Translations under genes and position numbers: made by a program
Origin: Estrella lausannensis
GTDB lineage: Bacteria > Chlamydiota > Chlamydiia > Chlamydiales > Criblamydiaceae
Length of the DNA: 64,000 bases
Reading direction: 5' to 3'
Assembly (NCBI RefSeq): GCF_900000175.1
Contig: NZ_CWGJ01000005.1
Coordinates: 53,959 to 117,958 of the forward strand
Notes under the pieces: generated by a model
Databases searched by the model: none
The model's input: only the letters and a program-made list of their open reading frames with translations
What the model was told of the DNA's origin: nothing
Shown: positions 8,291-16,432 of the stretch, piece after piece
Layout: each line of letters opens with the position of its first letter
Numbering within the stretch: position 1 is the stretch's first letter

Positions 8291-8927
8291 CTAGTCTTCT
8301 CTTGTGTCCAGGAGAATATCAACGATTTCGTTGGACGAGGTTTCCATCTCAAGAACAAAAGTCTCGATTTTGCTGACGATATAGTTATAGGCCACCCCCC
8401 CCCGCCAGCCCTGCGGCTGTTGTGATCAGGGCAAACTCCATCGCTTCACCCAGCTTTGTGGCGGAAATATCCACCATTCCGCTCATCCTCATTTCCGAAA
8501 AAGCCTGTATAAATCCGAGAACCGTCCCCAACAGTCCAACCATGGGTGCTATATGGGCGACCACCGAAAGGATTTTTGCATTTTTTTCCAGGGAGGCTAC
8601 TTCAACCATCCCCGCAATCTCGATGGCTGTCTCAATCTGCTCTTTGGATTTTTGATGCTTTGCAAGCGCCGCTTTGACAATATTGGCGATAGCGCCCCCA
8701 GTCTCTTCGCAGATCTGTACGGCCTCGACGATGCTGCCGGCAGACAAAGCATCCCTTATCCTGATGATCAACAGATTGGTGTCCCGTTCGGCCTTGTGCA
8801 GGTAGAGCAGCCTTTCGATAAAGACAGCCACGCTCGCGACCGACAGGGCGGCGATAATGATCAAAATAAGGTTCCAGCTAGCAGTCATCTGGGAGAGAAA
8901 GCTGCTAATGATGACGATGTTCTCCAT
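8291..8927 (-). CDS. exbB: ExbB/TolQ-like proton channel subunit, frameshifted in a G9 tract
   Basis: Three-helix inner-membrane protein that forms the proton channel with ExbD. ATG 8927 (GGAAG 6 nt upstream) gives helices near residues 14-38, 110-132 and 150-175. The family motif AHIAPMVGLLGTVLGFIQAF and the third-helix start ALITTAAGLA are both present. As written, nine Gs (8395-8403, C on the plus strand) shift the frame, and translation ends at TAA 8387-8385 after LAGGGGL. Removing one G restores VAYNYIVSKIETFVLEMETS and a 33-residue tail to TAG at 8291, matching the usual ExbB C-terminus. The span given is the restored gene; the literal ORF is 8385-8927. Phase variation, transcriptional slippage or sequence error could each explain this. 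It overlaps the end of the TPR gene by 23 bp, implying coupling. Confidence 0.85.
8395..8403 (-). other. G9 homopolymer in exbB coding strand
   Basis: Nine consecutive Cs on the plus strand (G on the coding strand) at the exact point where the ExbB frame is lost. Eight would restore the family C-terminus. Tracts of this length are prone to slippage in replication, transcription and sequencing. Confidence 0.95.
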
Positions 8928-11676
8928 ATTGCTCTTCCAAAAGTTGTTGGGCTTTTGCCTGCCACTTTCCACCCATTCTTTCCAGGGCTTCCAGCTGCTT
9001 GCGATAAAGGTCTAACCGGTTTTGTTCTTTGTAGATATAGGCCCGCTCCAGCATCGCCTGAACTCTTAAAGAAGAGACAGCATCGGCGTTGACGACGGAG
9101 GAGAAGACGTTCATGGCCTCATCGAGTCGGCCAAGAGACTTCAGGCAGATTCCCATTTTGATTGCCCCGTCGAGTTTTTCATCGGTGGTAAATCCTGTCG
9201 TGTCTTGCTCAGCAAGCAGAAGGTGGTTCATTGCCTCTTCATATTGAGAGTCTTGGATGCAAAGGCCTGCGGTTAGATAGTGGGCTTTGGTAAAATAGTA
9301 GCCCTGTTTGATTCCGGCTCTTCGAAGGTACTCCATCGCATCGGACAGGTGGCCTCGTCCCCGTTCAGGAGAGCCAAGCTCCATTTCTGCCTCGGCAAGC
9401 AAGAGCTTGGCATCCATATACAGAAACCAGCCTTTGAAAACGGAAGGGAGTTGGTTGGTTTCGGGCTGAAGCTCAGATACAAGGCGGGCAAATATTTCCC
9501 TTGCATACTCCAGATACACTTCCTTTTTCGCCGCCTTGGACTCTTTCGCTATTAGGAAGTTGCAAAGGCCGGTCTCCAGTTCTGCGTTGAAGGAAAGAAG
9601 GGTGAGCGACTCCTCTTGATCTTGCGGAATGAGCTTTCCTTGCCTGAGGGTGTGGAAGGAGGATGACGCTTTTGTGAAAGCTTCGATGGCTTTGGTTAAG
9701 CTTTTTTTGCGGATCCACTTGCCTTCAGGTGACTTCCTGTCTTGCTTATAATCAAGACCGATCAGGTAGTAGGCAAGAGGGATGCGGGGCGAGTCTTTCC
9801 AATCGGAGGTAAACTGTTCAAGATGTTTTATCTCAAGCCTGCCACCGCTTAGATACTCTTTAAGCGTGTAACGCCTGAAAGCGGCTTCTTTGGCGAGTGG
9901 ATGGCTCTTGTGTCTTTCGGCGATATAGGCAAGGTATGCGGCTCTTTCATCATAAGATCTCTCATTTTCCGCGATGGAAGCTAAGAGATTGAGCTCTTCG
10001 GGAAGGAGCGGGGTCAGGTCTTTTTCTTGGTTTCCATTTAGCAGCAGGGCTTTGGCTTTCTTTAACTCTTCCATTTGATACAGCGAGGAAGCAAGAATAA
10101 ACCGCGCCTCTTTTAGAGAGGGGTTGTCCGGGTTTTTCTTAAGGGCGGCTTCATAGGATTCCAAGGCGGTATTGGCCAAAGCGGCAGGGTTGTCATCTCC
10201 GTTCTCTAAAGCAATCCGGGCCTCATAAGCTTTGGCGAGAGCTTGTTCAGGTTGATCTTTATCCCTCAAAGAGGCGAGGATTTTTCTTGCCTGCGGCAGA
10301 TGCTCTTTTGTCCCGAGAGCCGCTTTGACAAAAGAGAGGGCCGCTTTGGCAAAGAGGGGTGACTCAGGGTAGGTTTCCATGAAAAGAGTCAACGCTTGGG
10401 CGCTTTCTCTGAACCGGAGCTTGCTTTCTTCTAAAAATCCTTCTTGATTTAAGGTGATCGCCCACCTGATCAGATGAAAGCCGTGCAGCAGGGCAAGCGA
10501 GGATTTTTTGTCCTTTTCGGCCCCGGCAAGTAAGATAAGGAAGCGTTCGTTTTTCTTCTTGAAGTCGCCTTCGGATTCCGCCTGCAGCAAAAGTGCCAGT
10601 CCGCCTGCTTTTTCAGAGGGGAGTTTCAGCAGGGAGAGGATGATTTCCTGCTCTTGCCCCTCAATTTCATCCTTGCCGGCGCCACTCATTTTTTTAGCGA
10701 GGAGGTTTTTTCCTCGGCCGATCAGCCCTTCTTCTTGGCTGCCGAGAGCGATTAAAGTTAAGAACGCCTGATCAGCCTGAGAAAAGAGCTCTTCGCTCTC
10801 TTTGCCGGTCTTTTCCAAAGCAAGGGCAATGGAATAATGACCATACTCGGCAAGCAGCGGCTTCAGCATATCATCGGCAATTTTTTGCCGAACACTTTCT
10901 TTCAAAGACTTAAGCGCGAGCGAAGTGTTGCCTCTCAGCATGTGCTCTTGAGCATTCAGATAGAAAAGAAGACTCCTGTAGAGAGGATCAGTAAGCTTCC
11001 TGGATTGGAGAGCGTCGAGGGCGGCGGAGGCTTTTTCTTGGTCTTGTGCCAGGAAGGCAGCGATGACTCTTTTAATGGAGGCATTTTCAATGGCATCAGA
11101 GGACGTTGAGGATTTGAGAACCTCCTCAAAATAGGAATCGGCCTCGATATATCGCTTTGTTTTTAAAAGGAGGTTTCCCTTTTCGAGTAGAACCTGATCT
11201 CCCTGACCCTCTTCTTTTGACAGAAGTTTTCCCAAAACAGCATCAGCCTCTTCATAGCGGTCCAAATTTCTGAGAGCCGCCGAAAGCATCAGAAGGGAAA
11301 AGGGGTCATCGGGAGGCTCCTTTTTTGTCAGTGCCGCAACTTGGAAATCATTCCCTTGCTTAAAATAAAGCCACAGCTTCTTTTTAAAAAGATACTCTTT
11401 GACAGGGGGGGGGACAGCTGATTGTTTCTCAAGCAGCTGATCGATTAAATGCTGGGCTTCATCAAAGTTGCCGAGAAGGTCGCTCTCCTCGATTTGATTT
11501 AAGAGAGGAGAGAGCCCGGTTTGCAAGCTGAGGAGGGGCGAGTCCTTCGTGGAATGGGTTGTACCTACGACATATATAGGAGGAGCGTTCGATCCTGCTT
11601 CTTGAAAAGGAGTCGATTCCAAAAAAGCGGCTGCAGCCAGAAAACAGAAGCAGTTTTTTTGGATGGAGCTTAGCAT
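8905..11676 (-). CDS. Large secreted TPR protein of the Ton/Tol-like operon
   Basis: 923 residues. A signal-peptide-like N-terminus (MLSSIQKNCFCFLAAAAFLE) is followed by a full-length array of helical pairs with TPR-like spacing, for example LLMLSAALRNLDRYEEADAV, ARFILASSLYQMEELKKAKA and MGICLKSLGRLDEAMNVFSS. It is probably a periplasmic alpha-solenoid. Its place as first gene before exbB-exbD-tonB resembles YbgF/CpoB-type TPR partners of Tol systems and the TPR genes beside Ton operons in Planctomycetes/Bacteroidetes; a linked role is inferred from this. A C9 tract (plus-strand G9, 11405-11413) encodes VPPPV near residue 90 and is a second slippage site in the same operon. The ATG at 11676 has no clear ribosome-binding site. 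A family A/B composite repeat lies 27 bp upstream. Confidence 0.8.
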   Translation of the reverse strand: MLSSIQKNCFCFLAAAAFLESTPFQEAGSNAPPIYVVGTTHSTKDSPLLSLQTGLSPLLNQIEESDLLGNFDEAQHLIDQLLEKQSAVPPPVKEYLFKKKLWLYFKQGNDFQVAALTKKEPPDDPFSLLMLSAALRNLDRYEEADAVLGKLLSKEEGQGDQVLLEKGNLLLKTKRYIEADSYFEEVLKSSTSSDAIENASIKRVIAAFLAQDQEKASAALDALQSRKLTDPLYRSLLFYLNAQEHMLRGNTSLALKSLKESVRQKIADDMLKPLLAEYGHYSIALALEKTGKESEELFSQADQAFLTLIALGSQEEGLIGRGKNLLAKKMSGAGKDEIEGQEQEIILSLLKLPSEKAGGLALLLQAESEGDFKKKNERFLILLAGAEKDKKSSLALLHGFHLIRWAITLNQEGFLEESKLRFRESAQALTLFMETYPESPLFAKAALSFVKAALGTKEHLPQARKILASLRDKDQPEQALAKAYEARIALENGDDNPAALANTALESYEAALKKNPDNPSLKEARFILASSLYQMEELKKAKALLLNGNQEKDLTPLLPEELNLLASIAENERSYDERAAYLAYIAERHKSHPLAKEAAFRRYTLKEYLSGGRLEIKHLEQFTSDWKDSPRIPLAYYLIGLDYKQDRKSPEGKWIRKKSLTKAIEAFTKASSSFHTLRQGKLIPQDQEESLTLLSFNAELETGLCNFLIAKESKAAKKEVYLEYAREIFARLVSELQPETNQLPSVFKGWFLYMDAKLLLAEAEMELGSPERGRGHLSDAMEYLRRAGIKQGYYFTKAHYLTAGLCIQDSQYEEAMNHLLLAEQDTTGFTTDEKLDGAIKMGICLKSLGRLDEAMNVFSSVVNADAVSSLRVQAMLERAYIYKEQNRLDLYRKQLEALERMGGKWQAKAQQLLEEQYGEHRHH

Positions 11677-11702
11677 GGTTTCGCTACAATTGGTTTTTTA
11701 TC

Positions 11703-11812
11703 TGCTGAAAGTGTCTTAAAATTTTTCGTTAGAAACTGCCTGCAAACTCAAAGACTACTGGTTTGAGTTTGCAGACGGCCTCTAATGCCGAATTTTGAGG
11801 CACTTTCGGTAT
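11703..11812. repeat. Composite palindrome: family A arms around a family B-like core
   Basis: Outer arms TGCTGAAAGTGTCTTAAAAT and GAATTTTGAGGCACTTTCGG are family A ends. The inner stem (AACTGCCTGCAAACTCAAA with TTTGAGTTTGCAGACGG, loop GACTACTGG) matches the family B arm pattern. It sits directly upstream of the TPR gene. Confidence 0.8.
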
Positions 11813-12307
11813 CGAGACTTTCCGCGCCCTTTAAGTCCTTCGAGACAGTCCCGGATTTGGATTGTGCCGATTATGGATCCCTTTTAGGGGCAACACGCCC
11901 GATTAATCCGGACAAATGACGAATGGTGAATTTAAAGATTGTCTCTCACCTATACACTATAAAGGAAGAGCTATAAAACCGAAAATAGATCCATCAATCG
12001 GAGTAAAGTTGCAATTTTTTAGTGGGAGAGAAGACTTTCTTTGATTGATGCCGAAGCCTTCCATAAATCTACCTTAAAAAAAATCTGAAAAAAAATAGTG
12101 TTTTTCGTTCATCTTCTGTTTTTTGTAATAGCGTTCTCATGATATCATGGGGCTATATTTTTCTTTGTGCTCCTTATTTTTTTTCTTCCAAGAGACAAGT
12201 TTGGGAAGTCTAAAATAATTACTATTATAAAAAAATGTTGCACAATATATCCAAGGTCGCCTATTGAGTAAATTGTCATGAACGCTAAATTTCGGAGGAA
12301 ACAACCC
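11813..12307. other. Intergenic region upstream of hctA
   Basis: 495 bp with no convincing gene. The part after 12060 is very AT-rich. Two promoter-like pairs are visible: TTGGGA (12201) with TATTAT (12223), 16-bp spacer; and TTGCAC (12238) with TATTGA (12262), 18-bp spacer. I cannot choose between them. The ribosome-binding site GGAGG at 12294-12298 is clear. Confidence 0.5.
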
Positions 12308-12724
12308 ATGGCGTTAAAAGATACAATCAAATCGATGAAGGATCTTCTGGAGCAAATCTCCGCAGATCTTCCAAAAGCTGAAAACGGCAACAAAGCTGCC
12401 TCGCAGCGAGTCCGTACAGGCACAGTAAAGCTTGAAAAGACAGCGAAAAAATACCGCAAGGAATCAATCTCGTCTGAAAAAGGAACCAAGAGCAAGAAAA
12501 AGCCAGCCGCTAAAAAAGCTGCCAAGAAAAGTGCTCCTAAAAGCGCCCCTAAAAGCGCAGCAAAGCATCAAGCTAAGCCAGCTCAAAAAAAAAACCCCAA
12601 AAAAGGGCCCGCTAAAACGATGAAGTCCAAACGTATGACCTCTCGTCCTTCCGCCCTTATGGTTAAAAGAGGCAAAATGGCGAAAAGGCCTACGGCAAAG
12701 TTGGCAAGAAAACACGCTCGCTAG
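12308..12724 (+). CDS. hctA: Histone H1-like nucleoid protein Hc1
   Basis: 138-residue DNA-binding protein that condenses chlamydial chromatin during conversion to elementary bodies. The N-terminal domain begins MALKDTIKSMKDLLEQIS, then NGNKAASQRVRTGTVKLEKT and YRKESIS, matching the conserved Hc1 N-terminus. From about residue 50 the tail is lysine/alanine/proline-rich with repeats such as KKPAAKKAAKK and KSAPKSAPKSA, as in eukaryotic H1. I chose ATG 12308, which has GGAGG about 10 nt upstream and gives the conserved MALKD start; an ATG at 12278 would add 10 residues. It is monocistronic, with a strong terminator after the stop. Hc1 is normally a late-cycle gene. This is the strongest taxonomic marker in the window. 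Confidence 0.95.
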   Translation: MALKDTIKSMKDLLEQISADLPKAENGNKAASQRVRTGTVKLEKTAKKYRKESISSEKGTKSKKKPAAKKAAKKSAPKSAPKSAAKHQAKPAQKKNPKKGPAKTMKSKRMTSRPSALMVKRGKMAKRPTAKLARKHAR

Positions 12725-12742
12725 TGATGTTTTTCTCATTTT

Positions 12743-12778
12743 ATGCAGCTTTCGACAGGTGTTGAAAGCTGCATTTTT
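12743..12778 (+). terminator. Rho-independent terminator of hctA
   Basis: Perfect 11-bp stem ATGCAGCTTTC / GAAAGCTGCAT with loop GACAGGTGTT, followed by TTTTTCT, 19 bp after the hctA stop. Confidence 0.9.
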
Positions 12779-12850
12779 CTCCTTCAAGCAGCTTCTAAAT
12801 AGCTTTCATTGTAGCCCTTTCACTCACTTGCCTGTCGTTTCATTAGATGC

Positions 12851-12914
12851 TAATCTTTCAATCCCGAGGCTTTCTCAAAGCCCTCATGCCAATTTTTGAG
12901 ACGCTTTCGGTATA
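12851..12914. repeat. Family A long form, right half only
   Basis: Begins with the internal segment TAATCTTTCAATCCCGAGGC of the long form and ends GAGACGCTTTCGGTATA; the left half is missing. This is a truncated relic of a 160-bp element. Confidence 0.75.
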
Positions 12915-13241
12915 GCTTCATGAATGCCCCTCCCCGCATTTCCGATCAAAGTTTCAGCGCCTTGGGATGAGAGGAGCCTCAAAATGTAAACGCCCTCAAA
13001 TCGAGGTGTGTCAAAATATTTTGGCAAGCAGTCCATTTTCAGCCAGTGTCGCACCGATCTGAGTTTGCGGGCAGGGGTCTTTAAAAATTGGATTGAGACT
13101 GGTTCAAAGGGGGTGTTGGTCTCCCGATAATTCTAAATTTAATTAGCAGGGGATAGGGCTTGTCTTTTTTTGAGAGATAGGGTATTTTCTTTTGGTTAGC
13201 CTTAGAAATAAACGGTTAAGTTCAAACGTTACTATATCGAC

Positions 13242-13295
13242 TATGCCGAAGGTGTCTTACAGCTAATTCCCAAATTTTCAGGCACTTCCGGTATA
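13242..13295. repeat. Family A short form, diverged
   Basis: Inverted repeat TATGCCGAAGGTGTCTTACA ... TTTTCAGGCACTTCCGGTATA, 54 bp. Both arms carry substitutions relative to the consensus, some compensating each other in the stem. Confidence 0.75.
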
Positions 13296-13371
13296 TATTG
13301 CCCCTCTGTTTAGAGTTGAACGGACGGTCAAAGAACCCCTGGCTCTTGGCGAGGTTATATCGGGGCAGACA

Positions 13372-13539
13372 ATTAGAGGCTGTCCATAAACTGAAATCGT
13401 ATGATTTGTTTGCGCCATACGGATATAAGCTTTGAAAAAACTCAGCATGTTAATTCAATATGGTGAATTTTTTTTCGAAGCTTATAACAAAATTCGGCAG
13501 CAAAGCACACTGATTTGAGTTTGTGGACAGTCTCTTAGA
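13372..13539. mobile_element. Family B palindromic element (MITE-like)
   Basis: 168-bp palindrome. Outer arms are ATTAGAGGCTGTCCATAAAC and TTTGTGGACAGTCTCTTAGA. A second inner stem pairs CGGATATAAGCTTTGAAAAA with TTTTTCGAAGCTTATAAC. No ORF. It ends 130 bp before the rlmD start. The arms match the hairpin at 30066-30137 and the half-copy at 58701-58725. Confidence 0.8.
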
Positions 13540-13668
13540 TAGTCAGGAATGCATTGGTTTAAACCTGAAGAGGAAATTTTGACGATATTCTTAAGTATCC
13601 AAATTTTATTGGTTTAATAAAGTTTGTGTGCTTGTTGGAAAAGAGAAACCTGTCAGCAACAGAGAACA

Positions 13669-15105
13669 ATGAACAAATTAAAAGTTTTAGAAATCGAGAT
13701 TGTCGAACTGAATAAAAAAGGAAACGGTGTCGGTTTTGTTGTTTCAGGAACAGGCAGCCTCTCTTCAGTGGAAGTGCCTTTTGCGGTTCCTCAAGATGTT
13801 GTCCGTATCAACGTCATCAAGGAAAAGAAAAGGGCGAAAGGGATCATCGACGAAATTCTCAAACCCTCTCCCGTTCGAGTGCCGCCGCGCTGTAAGCATT
13901 TTGGGGATTGCGGGGGCTGCCGGTTTCAAAATATCTCCTACAGTGAGCAACTTAAGTTTAAACAAGCCGATATTTTGGCCTGTTTCAAGTCGCTCCTGAC
14001 AGGAAAAGAAGACATCAGACCGATCATCCCGTGCGAAGTCAATTGGAACTACCGCAACAAAATGGAGTTTTCCTTCTCTGAAGATAGCAAGGGCAATAAG
14101 TTTCTTGGCCTGATCAGGGACTCCAGCAAAGGAAAGGTTGTATCAATCGAAGAGTGCCATCTCGTTTCTCCTTGGTTCCAGGATGTTTTGAATGCAGTCA
14201 GACAATGGTGGGCAGAATCGGATATCAAGGCGTTTCATCCATTCAAGGCTACCGGTTCCCTTAGGACGCTGACGCTGCGGGAGGGGATCAACACGCAAGA
14301 TAAGATGGTGATTCTGAATGTCTCGGGCAATCCTGAATACGCCCTGAGCAAAAGCGAGCTCGAGAGCTTTTCCGAAGCGGTCAAAAAGACATTCAAATCC
14401 AATGATCAACTCAGTTTAAAGAGTATCTTCTTAAGAATCCAGCAGGCTGCTGAAGGAATGGAGACCAATTTCTTTGAGATCCATCTTTTCGGAGCGGACC
14501 ACATCAGAGAGACCCTGAAAGTTGCCATCGATGAATCTGCGCGGCCCATGAACTTTTCTTTCCATGTGAGCCCCACTGCTTTTTTCCAGCCCAACTCCTT
14601 CCAGGCAGGAAAGCTGTATGAATCCGCTCTGCAAATGGCAGAGATCACAAAAGATGATGTGGTCTACGACCTCTATTGCGGGACAGGAACCCTGGGAATC
14701 ATCGCCGCTAAGAAAGCCAAAAAGGTTGTAGGGATTGAGATTTCACCCGAGTCCATACTCGATGCTAAAACGAATGCCGAGCTGAATGGAGTGGACAATA
14801 TACACTTCCTGACGGGGGCGGTGCGTAACGTGCTGTCGCAGATCATGCAAGATAAAACACACCCCAAACCGGATGTCATCGTTGTCGATCCTCCGCGGCC
14901 GGGACTCGATCCTGAAGCGATGCGTGCCTTGATTGAAGTGTCGCCCAACAAGATCCTGTACGTATCATGCAACCCGCACACCCAGGCAGACAACGTCAAA
15001 GAACTCTTGATGCATGGCTACAAGATAATTGCTGTCCAGCCGATAGATCAGTTTCCCCACACTCCCCACGTGGAAAATGTCGTTCTCCTGCAAAAATCTT
15101 CCTAA
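13669..15105 (+). CDS. rlmD: RlmD/RumA-type 23S rRNA (uracil-C5)-methyltransferase
   Basis: 478-residue SAM-dependent RNA methyltransferase of the TrmA/RlmD family, which makes 5-methyluridine in rRNA. An N-terminal TRAM-like domain (about 1-65) is followed by the iron-sulphur motif CKHFGDCGGC (Cys75, 81, 84) with the fourth ligand Cys163 (EECHLV). The SAM-binding site is YDLYCGTGTLGI near 337. VVDPPRPGLDP and the catalytic YVSCNPHT near 433 follow, with the base Glu in HVENVVLL. All expected catalytic elements are present. A TTG at 13624 would extend the frame, but ATG 13669 gives the normal start; its ribosome-binding site is weak (AGAGAA). tgt follows after 27 bp. Whether it targets U1939 or another uridine cannot be read from the sequence. 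Confidence 0.9.
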   Translation: MNKLKVLEIEIVELNKKGNGVGFVVSGTGSLSSVEVPFAVPQDVVRINVIKEKKRAKGIIDEILKPSPVRVPPRCKHFGDCGGCRFQNISYSEQLKFKQADILACFKSLLTGKEDIRPIIPCEVNWNYRNKMEFSFSEDSKGNKFLGLIRDSSKGKVVSIEECHLVSPWFQDVLNAVRQWWAESDIKAFHPFKATGSLRTLTLREGINTQDKMVILNVSGNPEYALSKSELESFSEAVKKTFKSNDQLSLKSIFLRIQQAAEGMETNFFEIHLFGADHIRETLKVAIDESARPMNFSFHVSPTAFFQPNSFQAGKLYESALQMAEITKDDVVYDLYCGTGTLGIIAAKKAKKVVGIEISPESILDAKTNAELNGVDNIHFLTGAVRNVLSQIMQDKTHPKPDVIVVDPPRPGLDPEAMRALIEVSPNKILYVSCNPHTQADNVKELLMHGYKIIAVQPIDQFPHTPHVENVVLLQKSS

Positions 15106-15132
15106 TAACCACAAAGCCGGAGACTGTTTTTC

Positions 15133-16248
15133 ATGAAGTTAAAGTTTAACATCCATAAAAAAGATGGCAAGTCGCGGGCGCGGGCCGGAGAAATAGAGAC
15201 GGCGCACGGCACTATTCAGACCCCTGTCTTTATGCCGGTTGGGACAAAGGCTTCGGTAAAGACTGTCACCAATACCCAGCTTGAGGAGATGGCGTGCCGG
15301 ATCATCTTGGGCAACACGTATCACCTGATGCTAAGACCGGGCATGGATATCATCAGAAAAGCGGGCGGACTTCATGCTTTCATGGGTTGGAATCAATCTA
15401 TCCTGACAGATTCCGGCGGTTTTCAGGTTTTCTCCCTCTCCTCGCTTAGGAAAATCACTGATGAAGGAGTTTATTTTCAGTCGCATATAGATGGATCCCG
15501 TCATTTTCTGGGCCCTAAGGAGTCCATGGAGGTGCAGAAAGCGCTCAATTCCGACATCGTGATGTGCTTCGATGAGTGTGTTTCCTATCCTTCGGAACTG
15601 AAGGAAGTGGAGAAGGCTATGGAGAGAACGCACCTCTGGGCCTCTATCTGCAGGGATTATCCGCTAGGAGCAGACCAGAATCTTTTCGGTATCGTCCAGG
15701 GGGGCGTCGATCCTTCACTAAGAGCCGCTTCAGCACAATTTTTGCGCACTCTTGACTTCGAAGGCTATGCGATCGGAGGGCTTTCCGTGGGAGAACCCGG
15801 GGAGATCATGTACCGTGTCATCGATGCAGTAGAACCCCATCTGCCTGAAGAAAAACCTCGCTATCTGATGGGGGTCGGCACCCCGCGCAATTTGATCGAG
15901 GCTGTGATGCGTGGCGTTGATATGTTCGATTGCGTCATGCCGACAAGAAATGCGCGCAACGGCACTGCTTTCACCTGGCAGGGTAAAGTGACGATCAAAG
16001 CGGCGCGATACAGCGAAGATTTCACACCTTTGGATCCTGAAACAAAATCCGAAGCCTCAAGGCACACCAAAGCATATATCAGGCACCTTCTCAACGTGGA
16101 CGAGGTCACCGGTCTTACGCTGGTGACACTGCAGAACCTTGCGTTTTACCTTGATTTCATGAAAAAGATAAGGCATGCTATCCTGGAAGGAACCCTGGAC
16201 GAACTCTATGCCAAAGTAAAGGCGATCTATCCGGAATCGGGGGATTAA
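15133..16248 (+). CDS. tgt: tRNA-guanine transglycosylase lacking the zinc site
   Basis: 371-residue TIM-barrel enzyme that exchanges guanine-34 of GUN-anticodon tRNAs for preQ1 (or queuine). Substrate and catalytic segments are intact: DSGGFQVFSL (Asp93), GIVQGGVDPS, AIGGLSVGEP, and the nucleophile region MFDCVMPTRNARNG (Asp266). The oddity is the C-terminal zinc subdomain. The family has C-x-C-x2-C followed about 26 residues later by His; here the aligned stretch is PETKSEASRHTKAYIRHL (about 302-319), with no Cys, and the His position is Gln334 (VTLQNLAFYL). All four ligands are therefore lost while the surrounding fold is conserved. ATG 15133 has GGAGA about 10 nt upstream. It probably forms an operon with rlmD; a hairpin follows the stop. 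Confidence 0.93.
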   Translation: MKLKFNIHKKDGKSRARAGEIETAHGTIQTPVFMPVGTKASVKTVTNTQLEEMACRIILGNTYHLMLRPGMDIIRKAGGLHAFMGWNQSILTDSGGFQVFSLSSLRKITDEGVYFQSHIDGSRHFLGPKESMEVQKALNSDIVMCFDECVSYPSELKEVEKAMERTHLWASICRDYPLGADQNLFGIVQGGVDPSLRAASAQFLRTLDFEGYAIGGLSVGEPGEIMYRVIDAVEPHLPEEKPRYLMGVGTPRNLIEAVMRGVDMFDCVMPTRNARNGTAFTWQGKVTIKAARYSEDFTPLDPETKSEASRHTKAYIRHLLNVDEVTGLTLVTLQNLAFYLDFMKKIRHAILEGTLDELYAKVKAIYPESGD

Positions 16249-16250
16249 TC

Positions 16251-16280
16251 AGGGCTTGTCATCAAATGACAATCAGCCCT
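16251..16280 (+). terminator. Hairpin after tgt (terminator-like)
   Basis: AGGGCTTGTCAT ... ATGACAATCAGCCCT forms an 11-12 bp stem 3 bp after the tgt stop. No clear T-run follows, so termination may be weak. Confidence 0.5.
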
Positions 16281-16323
16281 TCAAATTCAGCCGATTCAAG
16301 TGAGAGACAGGTCCTGGAAAGGT

Positions 16324-16394
16324 TATACCGAAAGCCTATCAAAATTTGGCATGGGAGCGTTCTCAAAACCAAATTTTGATAGGCTTTCGGTATA
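16324..16394. repeat. Family A short form between tgt and yajC
   Basis: 71-bp inverted repeat: TATACCGAAAGCCTATCAAA and TTTGATAGGCTTTCGGTATA, 20-bp perfect arms. The arms share a variant (GCCTATC instead of GTGTCTC) present on both sides. The copy ends 38 bp before the yajC start. Confidence 0.92.
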
Positions 16395-16432
16395 AACCAC
16401 CCGCTTTAAAAAACCAGAAGAAGGAAATTTTG

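Larger units (their letters stand above)
12779..13668. other. Repeat-rich intergenic region between hctA and rlmD
   Basis: 890 bp with no supported gene. It holds a family A right half (12851-12914), a short family A copy (13242-13295) and a complete family B element (13372-13539). The remainder shows nothing I can name. Confidence 0.6.

Noticed and set aside
8553..9092. 179-codon plus-strand ORF
   Set aside because: Antisense to exbB and the TPR gene; composition is that of a shadow frame.
12145..12525. 126-codon minus-strand ORF with hydrophobic residues
   Set aside because: It lies antisense to hctA; the apparent hydrophobicity comes from reading lysine/alanine codons backwards, and there is no ribosome-binding site.
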